Source: Dipylidium caninum
Taxonomy: Eukaryota > Platyhelminthes > Cestoda > Cyclophyllidea > Dipylidiidae
Reading direction: 5' to 3'
NCBI GenBank assembly: GCA_017562135.1
Contig: QEYB01000841.1
Location: 620,001-684,000, forward strand
DNA: 64,000 bases
Part shown: in pieces, positions 36,501 to 51,500 of the stretch
Numbering within the stretch: position 1 is the first letter of the stretch
Layout of the letters: each line of letters begins with the position of its first letter
Notes under the pieces: generated by a model
Told to the model about the DNA's origin: nothing
Seen by the model: the letters and a program-made list of their open reading frames with translations, nothing else
Databases searched by the model: none
Made by a program: the position numbers and the translations under genes

Positions 36501-39500
36501 CCATGGTGATGGAAGTTTTGCCTTTTCCTTGACCCAGGAAAGAATTAACATCGGAGAAATGGATAAAAATGTGGAGTGGAATTAGAGGAGATGAGATTAA
36601 AACAGACAGTCCAGCGCGGATGTCAATGCCATCAAAGCGCAGGTGATGGAGGAGGGAGAAGGGGATCCTTTGCCAAAAAAACATCATTTCCCCTCATTAT
36701 GATGAGACAACACCTTTGGCCACTCGAAAACCCGAGGGTAACAAACGTGGGGGCCATTGAACCCAAGCAACTCCCCTTGTCATGTTGAGCGTATTTGGGT
36801 GGGAGGCAGAGACTGGTACTTTTCCACGCCCCCCCCCTCCCTGATATTCAAGTAACCTCATCGCGTACAAGGATCACCTTGTCGGCATCTTCGTGTGCTC
36901 CTCTCCGTCCTCCCCCCCCCCCCGGCAACCATTTTTCACAATTATGCGATGAGGCTGCTTTGAAGTCTTTTGCCTCCATCATTCTCCATTCCACTGCGAG
37001 ATATTTATCTCCCAGTCTCAGTAGACGATAACTTTTTTGTTACATTGGAGAGGAGTGAAAGAGGCACTCATGCCCGCCTCCAGGCGGCTTCTCTCTCTCG
37101 GCCTCGTGGTCAAATGACAAGCACGAGACTCTGGGCAGAAGCAACACCGCCTCTCCATGTAGAATTTGGTCCTGCTGAATTCGGTGCCTTATGAAGGCAC
37201 CTCCTCACGACTCACAAATTGAACAAGTGGAGCGATGTGTACACTCTCCGCTTGAACATGTTGTGGTTTTATCAGCATTACCTCGGCGCCGCCGAGGAGT
37301 TCCCGAGGCATGGAAGAGTAGCTCCGGCGGGGGAAGGACAGTTGCTCGGAGAGGGGCATCAGGAAGGGAGTTGGGCATGGAGGCGTGGGAGGAATTCGAA
37401 TAAGGTGAGCAGGAAAGCAAGCAGGATGGCAATTAGTCTGGGGACTAAGCGGAAGTCTGCGGTCGGGCACTGGTCGTCAAGTCCGGATGCGGGGATTTTG
37501 AGGGTGAATGGTAGGGCCGAGCGGGCAGGAGAACCGGCTGCCGTTGAATGTAGGCCTGTCGGTGACTTACACTTCGGCCTATTTGTCCGAGAGATGTCAG
37601 GGAAAGACTAGAGTGAGGCTGGATCAAAGGCTCGCCGATTTACCAACGGGCAGTCGCGCCTGGGCAAAAGGAACTGCTAGAAGGCAATGGGGGAAGTCTC
37701 GGCCGTGCTCAAATACAATGGAATAAACAGCGTCTGACGACGCTTTTAATGCACTGGAAAAGATCAGGATTCTACCGGAGAGGTCGGATAAAACGGACTG
37801 GCATTACGTCGGAAACTATGAAACAAGCTTTGGACATAAGGAGGAGAAACAACTTAAATTGAAATGAACAACTTTCTGCCAAAAATTAGGCAAGTCATTT
37901 ACTCCTTTGCGGAACATTCCTCAACTTTAGAGTTAACACTTAGTAAATTCACTCGGACGTCAATCAGTGTGGAACGACGGTGTCATGAGCTTCAGCCTCT
38001 CCGTCGGGCACTTGGAAGTCCCTCGCCTGCTTCAGGAGTTCCACCTCGACTAAATATTACCTTCGAAACTGTGAAACAAGTTGTGAGTATGAGCAGGAAA
38101 CCTCTGCGAGTTTCTGCCAACGATTGGCCAAGTTGTTGATACTTTTTTCGAAGTTAGTAACAGATTTAAGATCTTCTACGGTATCGTTTTGGTCACCGTA
38201 GTTTTTCCCCCTAACAATAGTTGACAGTTGCCGATGGGTCGGCTGCCGGAATGCGGTGTGAATAGGAAGAAGGTGGTAAAATTTCACATTGTGGAGAAGT
38301 TAGTTTGCCGAAAAGTAAGTGAAGCTTCACGTGGTTGTCATGCGTTTTCATGCCCACGTGTTCGTGGAATCGTCCAACATCGCCGGTTGGGTGAGTTCTT
38401 CCAGCCGACATATGCGAGTCCACTTTTTCCTTTATTATTTATTGTGCTTAGGTGTTTTCACACAGCCGTCTGCGTCTGGAAGGCTGTGTTCCTCGGTCGG
38501 ACCCCGGTCCACGGAAATTTGTTCTGCGGGTGGATCGCATTCCATCAGCGTCCTTCATTCGCCCTCCTCGTCTTCATCAACAGGGCCCGGTTGTCTTCCT
38601 CCAAGCTCCTTCACAATAATCAAATTGCCAGAACGGAATTCTCGCAACCAGCGCCAAGGCTTTTTTCACTAGTAGACCCATTTTCGAGTGCCTCCTTGAT
38701 GTTTCTCGAAGTCGTCCTTTGTTCTTGCTTCTCGTCATCATCAACGGAGGCCGGTGGTCTTCCTCCTCGAGGGCTCCTCGACGATACTCAATTCGCCCGA
38801 ACCAAATTTATGGAGACAATCCCGTGGCTTTTCTTCAGTAGTAGATTCATCTCTCACTCTCTCAAGGCAGCCAAATGCCTCGTCGCCTAAGTAGTGACGC
38901 GCATGACCCTTCGCAGTCATGGTTGCAGACCTGGATGCCTCCTCGTGGCGACCGTCGAGGTTGGGGCGCGTGCCTCAGCCTGCCAACTAAGATTTAGACA
39001 ACCCTCGGGAGATCACAGGTCGGCGCCCACCCCAAAGGGGGAAAATCTCCCGGCAATTTGGTCTCAAGCCGGGAATGAGGTCTCCACCTCGTGTCCTCCT
39101 CCTCCTCCTCCTCCTTCTCCTCTCAGTCCCAGGGGAAAGTCGAACGAACGCACTTCCAATGGCGAAGGAAACGGAGACGTCCTCGTCAGCGACTGGAAAG
39201 AAGACCTCCGAACTATGCCTGGACGGGTATTCTGTACTGTACTGTGTTGTGTCTTGTTGCACTTACAGTTGCTTGCGCTTGCTCTTGCGGACTGCCGATC
39301 ATCTCCGATGGCATCAATTCGTCCGGCCGCCAAACAGGTCGCTTTTTTCTGAATGGCTGTGTTCCTCGGTTTGACCCAAGTTCATTAAAAGTTTTTGTGA
39401 GTGGATCGGATTCCACAGGCGTCCTGCGTTCCTCCTTCTCCTCCTTCTCCTTGTCATCATCAAGAGGGCCCGGTGGTCTTCCTCCAAGCGCCTTCACAAA

Positions 39501-42500
39501 TCTCCAACTGCCAGAACGGAATTCTCGCAACCAGCGTCGAGGCCTTTTCCAACTAGTGGACCCATTTTCTAATGCCGCCTTAATGTTTCTCGATGTCTTC
39601 TTCCGTTCTCCCTCCTCGTCATCATCAACAGGGGCCGGTGGTCTACCTCGAGACTTTTTAACGATATTCAAATTGACAGAACGAAATTTTCAAACTCAAC
39701 ATTCCCAACTGCCTCATGAACGTTTCTGGAAGTTTGCTGAGCTGCGCTATGATTTAATTTGATCTCGTCCAGGAAAATCGTATTTGATTTCCATCAGGTT
39801 TCGGTGAGAAGTAAAACAAAAACGAGATGCAAACACAAAAAATGTTGCGAAATGAGTAAGAGGATTAACGTAAAATATTCATACATAAAAAAATTTGGGG
39901 CACATTTCGCTTTATCTCCCTCAATCGCAGGTGGAGACAAACTTAAGAAAAACGCTCGTTTCATAGTTTCCGCTGTGATGCCGCGAAATGGAAGTGCATC
40001 ATTTGGCATCTGCCAGTCTGCGCCAACGGTTGACCAAACTTTATAGGCTTTTGTGATCAAAAATGGCTTCACTTCTTGAGTCAACAAGCGATTCAGAGCT
40101 TTTTATTCTATCATCTTGGTTGTCATGATCTTCTCCAGCTCACAAACAACTCATACTAAAGAGAAAGGTAATTCTCGGTCGGCCAGAGGGCGGATGAAGT
40201 TAGTTTGTCGAAAAGAAATCGTCAAACACCTACGACGGCCAGTCCACACATTTGAGCCCACTTTTTTTCCCAATCTAATGGAAGAAGATGCTTCAACACA
40301 GCCGTAGCCGCATGGCACTTTTCCACTTCGAATCCAATTCCTCCTCGTTGGCGTCATCATCAACACGGCCGATGGTCTTCCTCGGGCCCGTTTCATAGTT
40401 TCCAATCCTAGTATTTTCCAACTGAACCCAGTTGGCATTTGTATGCCCTACAGCAGTCGAAAATTCGTTAATCTTCCAGTGCTGTATAAAGAAACGCCTG
40501 AATCAGAGGCGGCAGGCTACTGGTTTTCGTGTGACTCTCCAACATCGCAATTTTTCTGGGCGTCACCGTCCGTAAGAATGAAAATTTCACGAGTCAGTAA
40601 AATTTATTTGTCTTCTCATTCTCTCCCTCCGCCACCTTACCAACCATCCATCTGCGTCTGACATGCCTCACCTCGCTCCACCTACGCAGGTACAAGTTAC
40701 CGCGGATTTTTCTCTCGTTTTCTGACAGGACTGCGAGAAAAAGAAGGAGGACAAACAAGCAAAACCAGGCCAGCCGGCGAATTAAAGGGAGCAGTTTGCA
40801 CATTAATTAGGCGTCTTTAATTTGTTCTTTACTACCTCTGGGCTCAAATTAATCTCCCCGGTCATTTCGAGGTTAAGAAAAATGGGGAAAGTGGCGGAGG
40901 GTTGAGCTGGTTTTCGGTCATGTCTGACATAATTTCGTACTTCTCCCCAACGCGTTGACCCCAAACGCCGCATATCCTCGTGGCCGAGGGGGAGAGAGAC
41001 AGAGAGCATGGAGGAGTTTCCCCTCCTGCCCATCTCCCGCCATCCCCGCCGCCTTGACGCGAAGTGCTTTCAGCTGAGTGCACTTTTCCCTGCCACCCAA
41101 AAGACTTTACGATTTGATAATGCACATATATTCCCCGCGGGAGATAGAAGAGCGGTAGGGCAAGCGTTTGGCTCTTTGGTTTTTTTCTTTTACAGGTTTT
41201 GTTCCATTGAGTGGACGCCAGGCCATCAAATTGTCGTCCACTCTGTGGAGAGGCGGACTGTTGTGAAGCGAATTAGCCAAGTCGGAGGAGATGCGGAGGC
41301 CGCACCGCCCAGCCGAAGGTGGATTATTTTGCCCGCCCGGCCCAACGGCTACCCTACAAATTCCCTCATCCAGAGATAAAGAGCAGACTTCTTCTTAGTC
41401 CGTAAATGTCGAAAACGCGTCCAGAAGTCCCCAAATGAACAGGCAGATTCAGTTTAGAGACTGAGAAAACCCCAATTTATACCAGATTCAATTTGACGTG
41501 ATGGGAATGGCTCACATTTGCAAGGTGAAAAGACAGTTTCAGAGTCCTGATGAAGACGGACAGCATCGGCGGGATAACGAAATTGTCAAAATCACGGTTC
41601 ATCATCCTCCCAGACGGCAAGTAGAAAGGCTGAGGAAACTCTTTGGCCACCGTGAAGTGCGAGATAAAGACAATCACATTCACCCCACCTCTAACGGGAA
41701 GTGAACATTTATTTCAACAGCCGATGTGGTCTTCCGGAAAAACGAAAACAGTGCCACTAGACAGTCCTTTTGAGTACTGACTCTAACGACTTCTCCACGG
41801 TTCTCCGCCGTCTCAATCTACGCAGTCGTATGGGGAGTTCATTTTGCCCAACTACAATCGTGAAAGTCCACTTGGTACAGCGAAGTTTCACATATTCACG
41901 ATTTCCATATGTTTATAAGATGTCTCATTGTCCCCAAAAATCACCCTCCAGCACAACTGCCTTAATCCTCTTGTCTAATTTGCAATTGTCGCGGGTGTTT
42001 GAGGCCTGAAGACACGGTTGCGATGGCCGAACGTGAATGCAGCCACTGTCAGTCGCGTAGGGTGAATGATCAGACGGTGATTGAAAACAATTTCGACTCC
42101 GAATGCACGGGAAAGTCAACATTTTGTCCCACAAAATCGCTTTTCTGTGGTCGTCCTTCTTCTCCATGCGCATCAGAATCGGCAAATGCTCTTTCGGTCG
42201 ACTATGTTGGCCGCACTTTGAGGCCGGGATGAGATGCAAACCGAGAGGGAACAATGTTGCGGATCCGGGATATCGCAGAGGCTGGAACAGGGCAAATCCT
42301 AACGACGAAAGACTCTCTTCGTTCCCCCCCTCTCCTCCCGCCGCCCATCTTTTTTAAGAGGGGAAGACAACCTCTGGGTCCCCCCTCCGGGGCCGGAGTG
42401 CATCCCCGAATGGGCCGGTGGAGGATAGTGACAATTTATGAAGCCACATTAACTTTCCTCTGTCCCGAGCAAATTAGGCCACGAAAGGACGCAGGACTAC

Positions 42501-45500
42501 AACATGAAGTTTCAATTCCTCTTGACAAAGTAAAAAACTTCGCTCTGTAAGGTGATATGACAAGAGCAAGTTTGCATCTTTGTCACTTCTTCGTGACACA
42601 CGGTTGTCGGTCTCTCGTTCGCTCCAAACCATCACTTCTACTGAAAGGTGGCTTTCGTTTGGTAATGGAAGACGACCAAACAAAGGAGGAGGTAAGACAC
42701 ATTTCTAAGCCAAAATTTCATCAGAAAATGTTGTGCTTAGCGGAGGAGGGAATGTCCCAGGCGCCATCCTTCCTTCTTTCCTTACAATAAGGCCACAACA
42801 TTAGATCGGTAGTGGAAAGTTGGCAACATCGAAAGCACCTTTCAGACAAAATTTTTGAAAAAAATAGGGGCCTCGAGGCGACTCCTCCCTGCCAAAGCGG
42901 ACCCGCGAGAGTGAGAGAGGATGGGGGAGGAGGGGAGGAGAGGAAGGAGGGAGATTGTGTCAAGTCCTCTTAGTTCACTTCTCTTTGCAGTTCTTATATC
43001 GTTACCAAATTTGAGAGGAGGTGGACCAAAAATGCTGAGATGTTTGGGCAACATTTTTTAGGTGAGGGAGAAATGGAGATGGGAGCACTTTGAGAATCCG
43101 TTGGATTCGACGCCTTCTGTATTGGCCTAATGTTAAAAAAATTCCCAAGTTTTGGCTCGCATTTCAACCCCCCGCGTGAAAGTCCGAGGACACAAACACA
43201 AAGCGAAACTGTGGTACGGGAAGGAAGGCAGGTTGCAATTCGCTCCGAAACATTAAACCTTCGTGGCCGAGGGTAGAAGACGCCCCGTGTGAGGAAATAA
43301 CGGCCAACATCCCTCAGTCGGCACAGCGCGAAGCTACTGCGTGATGGCAGGACGCTTCAATTGCTGTCGACACGTCGAATTACCTCTCGACAATGTGGCA
43401 TTTTACCGCATCGTCCATATTGTTTTTAAGAAATAAGTCAGAGTTAGCAACATATTGTTATAAGAGACTTTGGATCGTTCTTCAACTCCGGAGATAAAAG
43501 CTCTTTCCCGAAAAGCCATACATGACTTCCCCAGTCGTTGATGACGACACGTGTTTCATAGTTTCTTTCCCCACAATCAGGCCAAAACATTAAAACATTA
43601 GTGAAAAATTGTTAAAGTGAAAGCACCTCTCAAACAAAAAAAGGTCTCGAGGCGTCTCCTCCCGGCCAAACAGGTCAAGCTATAAGATCGGAGGAGTCCC
43701 ACCACCGGGACAAATTTAACGTCATACATGTGAGGAAAAACAACCAAACATCCCTCAGTTGGCACGGCGCAGGATTGTTACATTTTTCGCACTTACGCGC
43801 TGTTGTTAAGAGGCAAAAATAAGATATTCGAAAGGATATTGTAAAAGACTTCCAAGGAAGATGAATATCCAAGGGGCGCCCATAACTTACCGACTCGTTG
43901 GCAGAAATGCATAGATGTCACTGTTGTTGTCTACTTACATCCAACGCCAGTTTCATAGGTTCCAATTTAATAATTGCATAGCTGAGAACGCGGGGGTCCC
44001 CGCGGTCCCGTTAATGCCGATGTGTTTTTAGTCCGCGGAGCCGCTATTCAATGGCGACCACCAGTCAGCAGCCTCTCGTTCTCCCGAAAGCCTACTACCA
44101 CCTCTGGGGGCTTCATCTAGACCAAAATTTCGCCAGATACGACAGGACGGTAGTATCCGAACGACATCATTCAGAGTAGGCACATCGGACAGTGAAAAAA
44201 TTGTAAAATCGGAAGCGTCTTTCAGGCAGAATCCTCGAAAAATAAAGGCGTCTTGAGGCGATTCCCTCCTGCCAAAGCGGCGGAGGATTGTGTCAGGTCC
44301 TCTAAAGTTACTCTTCTCTGGCATTTTTTTTAAATGTTACCCAGTTGGAGAGGAAATGAACCACAGAGGGTGGAATACTGGGCAACATTTCTGGGACCAG
44401 GATTTGGATTTATGAATCTGCTAGAGTCTGCACCTTCTGCATTAGCGTAATGTTCAAGAATTCCCAAGTGGCGGTTCGCATTTTAGCCGCCCCAGTGAAA
44501 GTTCGGTGACACAAACGAGGACAAAAAGAAGGAGGTTGACAATAAACCTTCGTGGTTAGGTGTGAAAAATGTCGCCCAAGTTGACTTCAAAGAGGACGGA
44601 GTGAGGGCGACTTACCCGTCAGCTTCGACAGCCTCGCCCGCGGCCACAGGTTCGATGGACTTGCGGATGGCAGGACCCGTCCATGTCCACTGGGGAGGCG
44701 GCTGACCCAGCGAACGACATTGCAGCCTCGAAGGCTTGTGCGCCAGTCCGTAGGTGACCTCCCAGCCGCCTTCGACGTTGCCTGAGGTCGTCGTCGCGGT
44801 CGCCGCACCCTCCCGCGGAGGCGGTCCGGCCTTGGGAGGCGCAAACCACACCGAGAGTCGACCTAAAGCGTTTTCCGGTGAGGGCGCGTAGGCGACCCAA
44901 TTGTCTCCGCTCTGGGCTTTGCACACGTAGTAATTGTTGTCTTCAGGTCGAAGATCTGGACGGAAAGTAAACGGGCTTCACAGCAAAAAGTGGACAATTC
45001 TTTCTCACCATGAAGGCCGAAATGGAGGGTATTTTAATGACGCCTCCGTTTTCATGAAGAACAGACATCGGAAAAAGGGAATTCCCGTCTCTCTGCCCCT
45101 TTCATTCCCCTCTTTTGAGAGGCAGCTGACCTCCCGATACTCGACCAGGATGTTACGAAATCGCGAATTACGAATGACTTTAATCCTTCTCGGCCGAATT
45201 TAGAACTCTCCCCAAACAATGACAGCGTTACTTTGAGCGGTAAATGCAGTCCCTCTAAATTTTGTCGCGATCGTGGCATTTCCGCGAAGAACTTCTATGT
45301 GAACTAATGCTGGTTTCACGCCTCTTTCACCTCGTGAATTTTACATGCCTTTCAAACAATTTCATAAAGACAGAAACAAGCGATAGCCGGAGAATTGGCA
45401 CTGAGTACTGGGAATGTGGTGGTTGCGAAGGAATTTTCCCGCCTACTTCCCCAATTTTTGGTCGAGTCGCCAAACCGTTATGGAATATTGTCCTCCTTTT

Positions 45501-48500
45501 TGAAACTCGTACACAATTTGAGTGCCTTGACGGTTCCAAAATCCACGGCGTCCACATTCGACTTGGAAGATCAAGTAGAGGAATGGCTAAACAGCCTCCG
45601 CAACACGATGGTTAAATACCATTCAGGAACGATCGTAGCGTGCGAGGAAAAGCCCAGAGACCAGTGGATTCACCGGTTTGCCGATCGGATGGACGGCCGA
45701 GGTTGGGACCGCCTTGGGGCGAGTGGAGGAGGGCGTTTAGAGAATGCGATGAAGGTGAATAATAAAAGACCAGCCGCCTCACTCAGCACTTTCACTAAAA
45801 TGCTCCTGACGAATCTGACATCCCCTCGTAGGTGATCAGAAAACTACGTGCTGAGTCGTGATGCAGTCGCGACACGCACTTCTCTGAAGGTGGAGAACTC
45901 TTAACCGCTAATTCGAGGGGGATGAGGAGGTCAGTGCGTGCTCCATTGGCCTTATGTCATGCGGAATTCGCCCACGACCACGAATTTCTGGCAGTGAAAT
46001 CAACCTTGATGTCTGCACGGTCCGCCACGATGATTTCATTCGGTTGGAATTCATTTAACTCGGCGTCGCCTCTCCGCGTCTGGCCTCCTCAAGCAATCCA
46101 CTTTGGTTCGCATTTCCTCACGAGGCAGCGGTAAAACACATCCACTGCCATAAGACGGCTAACATTTCTCCGTCGTGTCAGGGGAGCAAGCATTTTGTCG
46201 TCGACTTTCTCCCCACATTCCCCACGATGGCGGCGAAGTGTGCGAACAACAGCTGTCAAGTCAACCGAAAAGTTCTGTCAGTTTTTTGGAATATAACAAA
46301 ATAGGATCTTTTAATAACGCCAACAAATTTTGTCAACCAATATCATTGTTATTTTTTTATTAATGACTAATTTCTAGCCTGAGGACAATTTCTATATCCA
46401 ATTTGTGACGAAAGTTTTATCTTTAAATGGGAATAATCGAATCAGCGATTGTTTGACACCTTCATCCTCCCATTTTTTATCGTTCAAAAAATTTGTAAGG
46501 CGAAAAAGAAGTGATAGTCGGAGGGTGAGCGCCGAGTCCAGGAAAAAATTTGATGGACACGACAAATTTTCTCAGCCGACTTGTGCAACTTTTTTACGGA
46601 TCCCCAAAGCAGCGTTTGGCCTGGCATTATCATGAAAGAGAATGTTGTACTTCCTTCCTCTTTAACATCGTCGGCCTTCTTTCTTCCCTGCTATCTTTAA
46701 TTTATCCACTCGCTGACAATATTCCTCCGAGTTGAGCTGTTCGTTCGGTTTTAAAAGCTCTTAATGCATACCCCTACAAATGTGCCACCACATGCACACT
46801 GCAACATTCTCCCATTCCGAGTCAAATTGGCTTTCGAAGTGGGAAAGCCACGTTCTCCGGGTGCACAATTTCCCACTTTTCACACGATTTTTTCTGGGCA
46901 ACCAATTTTCCTCCCCAGTCGTCGTCCGGTTGAAAAAGGCTCAATTATGTTTCGAGCGAGCAGAGCTGCGCACCCGACGTCTCGACGGTCCAAATTATTC
47001 CAGCTCCATTCGAGTGACACCCATATTGAATGCTTCCCCACCAATCCTCTCTGCCGCATGTAGTCTGAAATGGTTTGCTGAGCTCACAATGAATTAGTGG
47101 GAATAATCTCGTCCAGAATCAATTTGGCTTCAGAGTTGGAGAATCCACGTTCCTCCGCGTCGAAAAATTGCCCCCCTTCCATACGATTTTTCTCTCGGTG
47201 ATACACTTTTCATACCCATTCGTTGTCCGGCTTTGTTCCAAGCAAAAGGAGATGTGCACACGACGCCTCGACCATCCAAATTCTTCCAACTGCATTCATT
47301 GGACATCCATCTCGAAGGCTTCCACACCAATCCGAAATGCCTTACTGAACTGAATTGCGCCCTTTTAGAGTCTCCCATGTTGTCCGCAAAGGATTTTGTT
47401 CCAACAGCGTTTTAACGAAGGGCACCCATCTTGAATGCTTTCACGTCAATCCCCTCTTCGCCAGATAGTCTGAAATACTTTGCTGAGCTGAATTAGGCGT
47501 TTATGCGATCTCCGATGTTGCCAGAGGAGAGTTTTGCTCCAACATGGTCTCGACGTCGTCGTCGTCGTCGTCGTCGTCGTCGACCACGAGTGGTCGTCCA
47601 CAATGTGGCTCATCAGGGAGGACTGGAACACATTTGTAATCTTCCCCTCCCTCTCCTACACATCCTCTCAGAACTGTACTTTCACCAAACCAAACACTTT
47701 CAATGCATTTCCACCTCCTTCTGTAGCATTCCTTCCGCGTTGAGACTCCTTTGCAGAATCCAGTGGTGTAAATGGACTTCATCAGCAGCCGTGGCTGCAC
47801 TATCGCCTCACCCTTACAATTTACTTGAATAAAACCTGTTTTTTTTTCCATTATTTGCTACATCAGTATGTAGAAGTTAAGGGGAACAAGAGTTGAGAGT
47901 TAATTATACGTTCGGTGTCAGAATTGTTGTAAATATAAACAGACAGAAATTTCGGGTAGACTTAACACATGGTCTCGAAGACATTATCGCCCATGTGGCA
48001 CCGTTGTGAATGCTCCCACACCTAAACTCTATTCCAAATGCTCTAAATGCTTTACTAAGCTGAGGTGAGTCTTTCCGCGATCTCCATATGGTTCACGAAG
48101 GATTTTGTTCGAACAACGTCTCAACAACATCGACATCGATGAAAGATGGTCGCCCGAAACGTGTGGCTCATCAGGAAAGCGGAAATCGTCTATTTCACGT
48201 CTTTCGAACCAGATTCTATCTGCCCTCTCAAAAAAATTCACCTTCACCAAACCACACACTTCTGATAAATTTTTATATGCCTCAGGAGCAACTCCTTCCT
48301 TGTTGAATTTCGGCACAAAATAAAGTGGCGAAAATGAAGTTTATCAGTGGCCAGAGGTGTACTATCGCTCTGCACTGAAAGCAAAAAGGAATCAACGTTG
48401 TTGTAGTTAATCTTCCTAAGTCAGAGACAAATTTCCCTTCTAGGTGGAAGGGTCACGGTCTTTGAGTTCACAATCTGTCTCTTTCCTCGCGTTTTCTTCC

Positions 48501-51500
48501 TAGGTAATCCATTTTTCATCTCCTCTTATCACTTGTTGCAAAGAAGAGCTCGACTTTGTTCACGACATGCCCATTTCCTCACGACTTTTTCACTAGGTGG
48601 TCAACTTTCCGTCCCCGGTCGCCGTTCGGTTGAAGAAGAGCTCCACTTTGCTCCGAGCCAGCAGAGATGTGCACACCACGACTCAACCGTCCAAATTCTG
48701 CTGAGTTCACTCATGTTACACCCGTCGTGAATGCTTCCACACCAATCTGCTCTTCCCAATATCCTCCGAAGTGATTTGCCCAGCTGAAATGAGCCTTCCC
48801 GCGATCTCCATTTTGTCCGCAAAGGATTTTGTCCCACAGCGTCTCAACAACATCTTCGCCGATCAAAGTCAGTCGCCCGCCACGTGGCTCATCAGGAAAG
48901 TGGAAATCATCTCCTTCACATCTTTCCAACCATCTTCTGCCTGTCCTCTCAGGAAACGCGCCTTCACCGAAGCAAACACTTTCAACACACTTTCTACATG
49001 CTTCTCTGACATTCCTTCCTTGTTGAAAGTCGGCATAAAATGCAGTGACGCAAATGAACTTCCTCAGTAGCCACGGCTGACTGAGGACTAAGGGGAATCA
49101 ACTTTGTTTGAGTTAATCTTCCTACGTGAGTATGTATAAATTGGGCGATAAAGGTGGAGAACCGACGATGCCCCCAAATAAACATGTTCTACGTGTCAAA
49201 AATTGTAGTCATCGAAAGAGACAGAACTTTCCGGTAGACCGGTGGAGAAAAAACAATAGCTCCGGTCGCCTTTAAAAGTAATTATTTCCGTTCATTCACC
49301 TTTAGCCTCAGTCCCCTAAAGTGGTCACAGTGTGAAAAATACAGGGGACATGAAGCCATGAAATTTTATCTTCCGAGGCAGGCTACTCGATGTTGTGCAA
49401 CGGTTGAGAGACGAGAGAGACACAGGAGGAGTTCTACTTCCCCGAGTCCATCAAGTATGTTAATTTTTAATGTTGCCCCGAGGCGCTCTCGTGCCTCCAC
49501 GAGATGGCCAAAATCAAAACAATGTAACGGAGTGGGGCAGGCGAGAGTATCAACTTCTGCTGGAGCACCAACCGCCCTTATCTGCGTAAACATGGGCGAC
49601 GGGGGGACTTTGAAATCGCCCCTTTCACAGAGTGGACAGATCAAAGCTCCTCACAACTGTGTTTACTGAGGCAGATAAAAAAGGTCTACAGATATTATAA
49701 AATAATATTATCTTCTACTCAAGTTCTTAACGCCTTTGCGACTGATTGAAAAGGCCATGAAAAAGCGGAGTCAGCGGATCTATTTCATTCGTTTCGAGAG
49801 GTTATTATTTCCCTCCCGCGAGTGCGGTCCCTCAGTGGCTCCTGGGGAGGCAAGTGATTTACCACAGCGGTGTTGAATTGTGACAGGCAAGTGGTGCTCA
49901 CCTCCACTCTCCTCGTGCATGTCTAGACGTGGAGACGTAGAGCATAAAGATGCCACGGGGCAAATGTTTTTTGATAGTCTTCAAAAAAGAGACGTTTTAA
50001 GTCAGTTCGGTTTGAGTACTCTTAAATCCACCTCGACTAGAAGTACTCGACCACAGTTGTTTGTCCTCCTTTTCGCAAAAATGGAGAAAAGTTGAAAGAT
50101 TTGAGGGATTCCAAAGGAAGTGTCAGTTGTAAACAAGGCAACGCCTCGACAAACTTGTTACAAGTTGTCATTTGTAACAATATGCTGGCTAATTAGTAAG
50201 GGGATAAGGCTTTTGCGAATTAATTAAATTGGCCGAGGTGGTTGTCCGCCAAAACGCGTGTGGGGAGGTGAGACCAGACACCCCTCGATGGAGGCAAAGG
50301 AGGTAATGAATGATGAAAGCCATCAAAAAAGCAGGCGATTCAGCGGTGGAGCATAGATGGACTCAACCGTGCACGCAATGTGACAAATGACGGGTACAAG
50401 CCAGTCCGCAGACTGGGAAAATCGGGTCCCTCGCGGTGAGGCACCTTGAAAGGTCAGGAGACTGAAGATTATTTTAAGGTGTGTGAATGTTATGAATGCG
50501 TTCTTTACCGGAGTTAGGGCCAGGAGTTTAGGTGAATAAGACACCTCCTAAATGAATGACATGTGTCACGGAAATGCATTAATATTTATATTTCTACTGA
50601 TTTGTAGAAGAAATGTTACGTAGATATCATGACTATCATACGTCTGCGCATTTGACAAGATGAAACTGCAATTTTGGCTTGATGTGGAAACACGCAAATA
50701 TTGTGATTTCACTTGGCTCTCCCATTTCAGCGTATCAGTTACTTGTCGAGAAATACTTCGCAGACTAAAACTGCATGATTAGTAAAAATACTATTGGAAA
50801 AATGGAAAAAACTAGTTTACTTTTCCTCCAGGCAATCGACTATTTAATTTGCTCAAACAATGGCTATTCAAACGTCGTGAACCAATCAGCGTGGAGAAAT
50901 TTTTACCCGCGTCACTTGAAATTAAATTGGTTGAAGGTGGTTTAATGGTCGAGGACGCGAGGCCACGTGTTGTACGGAATTTTGAGAAGTTAAAGTGTGG
51001 ACCCTTTTACCGGAAGTGCATAATTCAACATGCGACTTTTGTCAGGGTTCCCTTTGTGCAATCGGAAATCGGCTAAACGAGATTGTTGTGCATTAGAAAA
51101 AAAAGAGAAAATAGTCCGCGAACATTGACATTTCCCTTGTGAAGGGGGTAAAGAGGGGGACAAACGTTTTGACAGAGTTTTTTTATACAAAAAGTGTAAT
51201 TTGACGGCATTGCGAGGGTGAAAAATCTCCAAAATCATTTGCTTTTAAGGTTACTTAGCGGCAATACAAAAAAACACCCAAGCTTCTAGAATTTCGCTGT
51301 GTGGAGTTTACTCAACCTCCCCTCCCCATCACACATTCTCTAACTTCTAACTTTTCGTGACTTCTACTGAGAGAGGAGACTTCAGGCGAGCCAATGTGCC
51401 ACCTCTCCGAGGCAGACTTTCCCGGAGTCTCTGAGCTTTGCGAATCTCCTCGGTCGAAAGCAGCCACAAAAATTGGAATGTTGTGGGTGGAAAAGATAAA

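Noticed and set aside
39213..39671. 152-codon minus-strand frame with two GRPP motifs resembling AT-hooks
   Set aside because: The motifs are two copies of the mariner GRP linker; there is no evidence of a DNA-binding gene.
47501..47851. 116-codon open frame with an aspartate run
   Set aside because: It is the degraded N-terminal part of a lineage-B mariner transposase; the run comes from a (GAC)n expansion.
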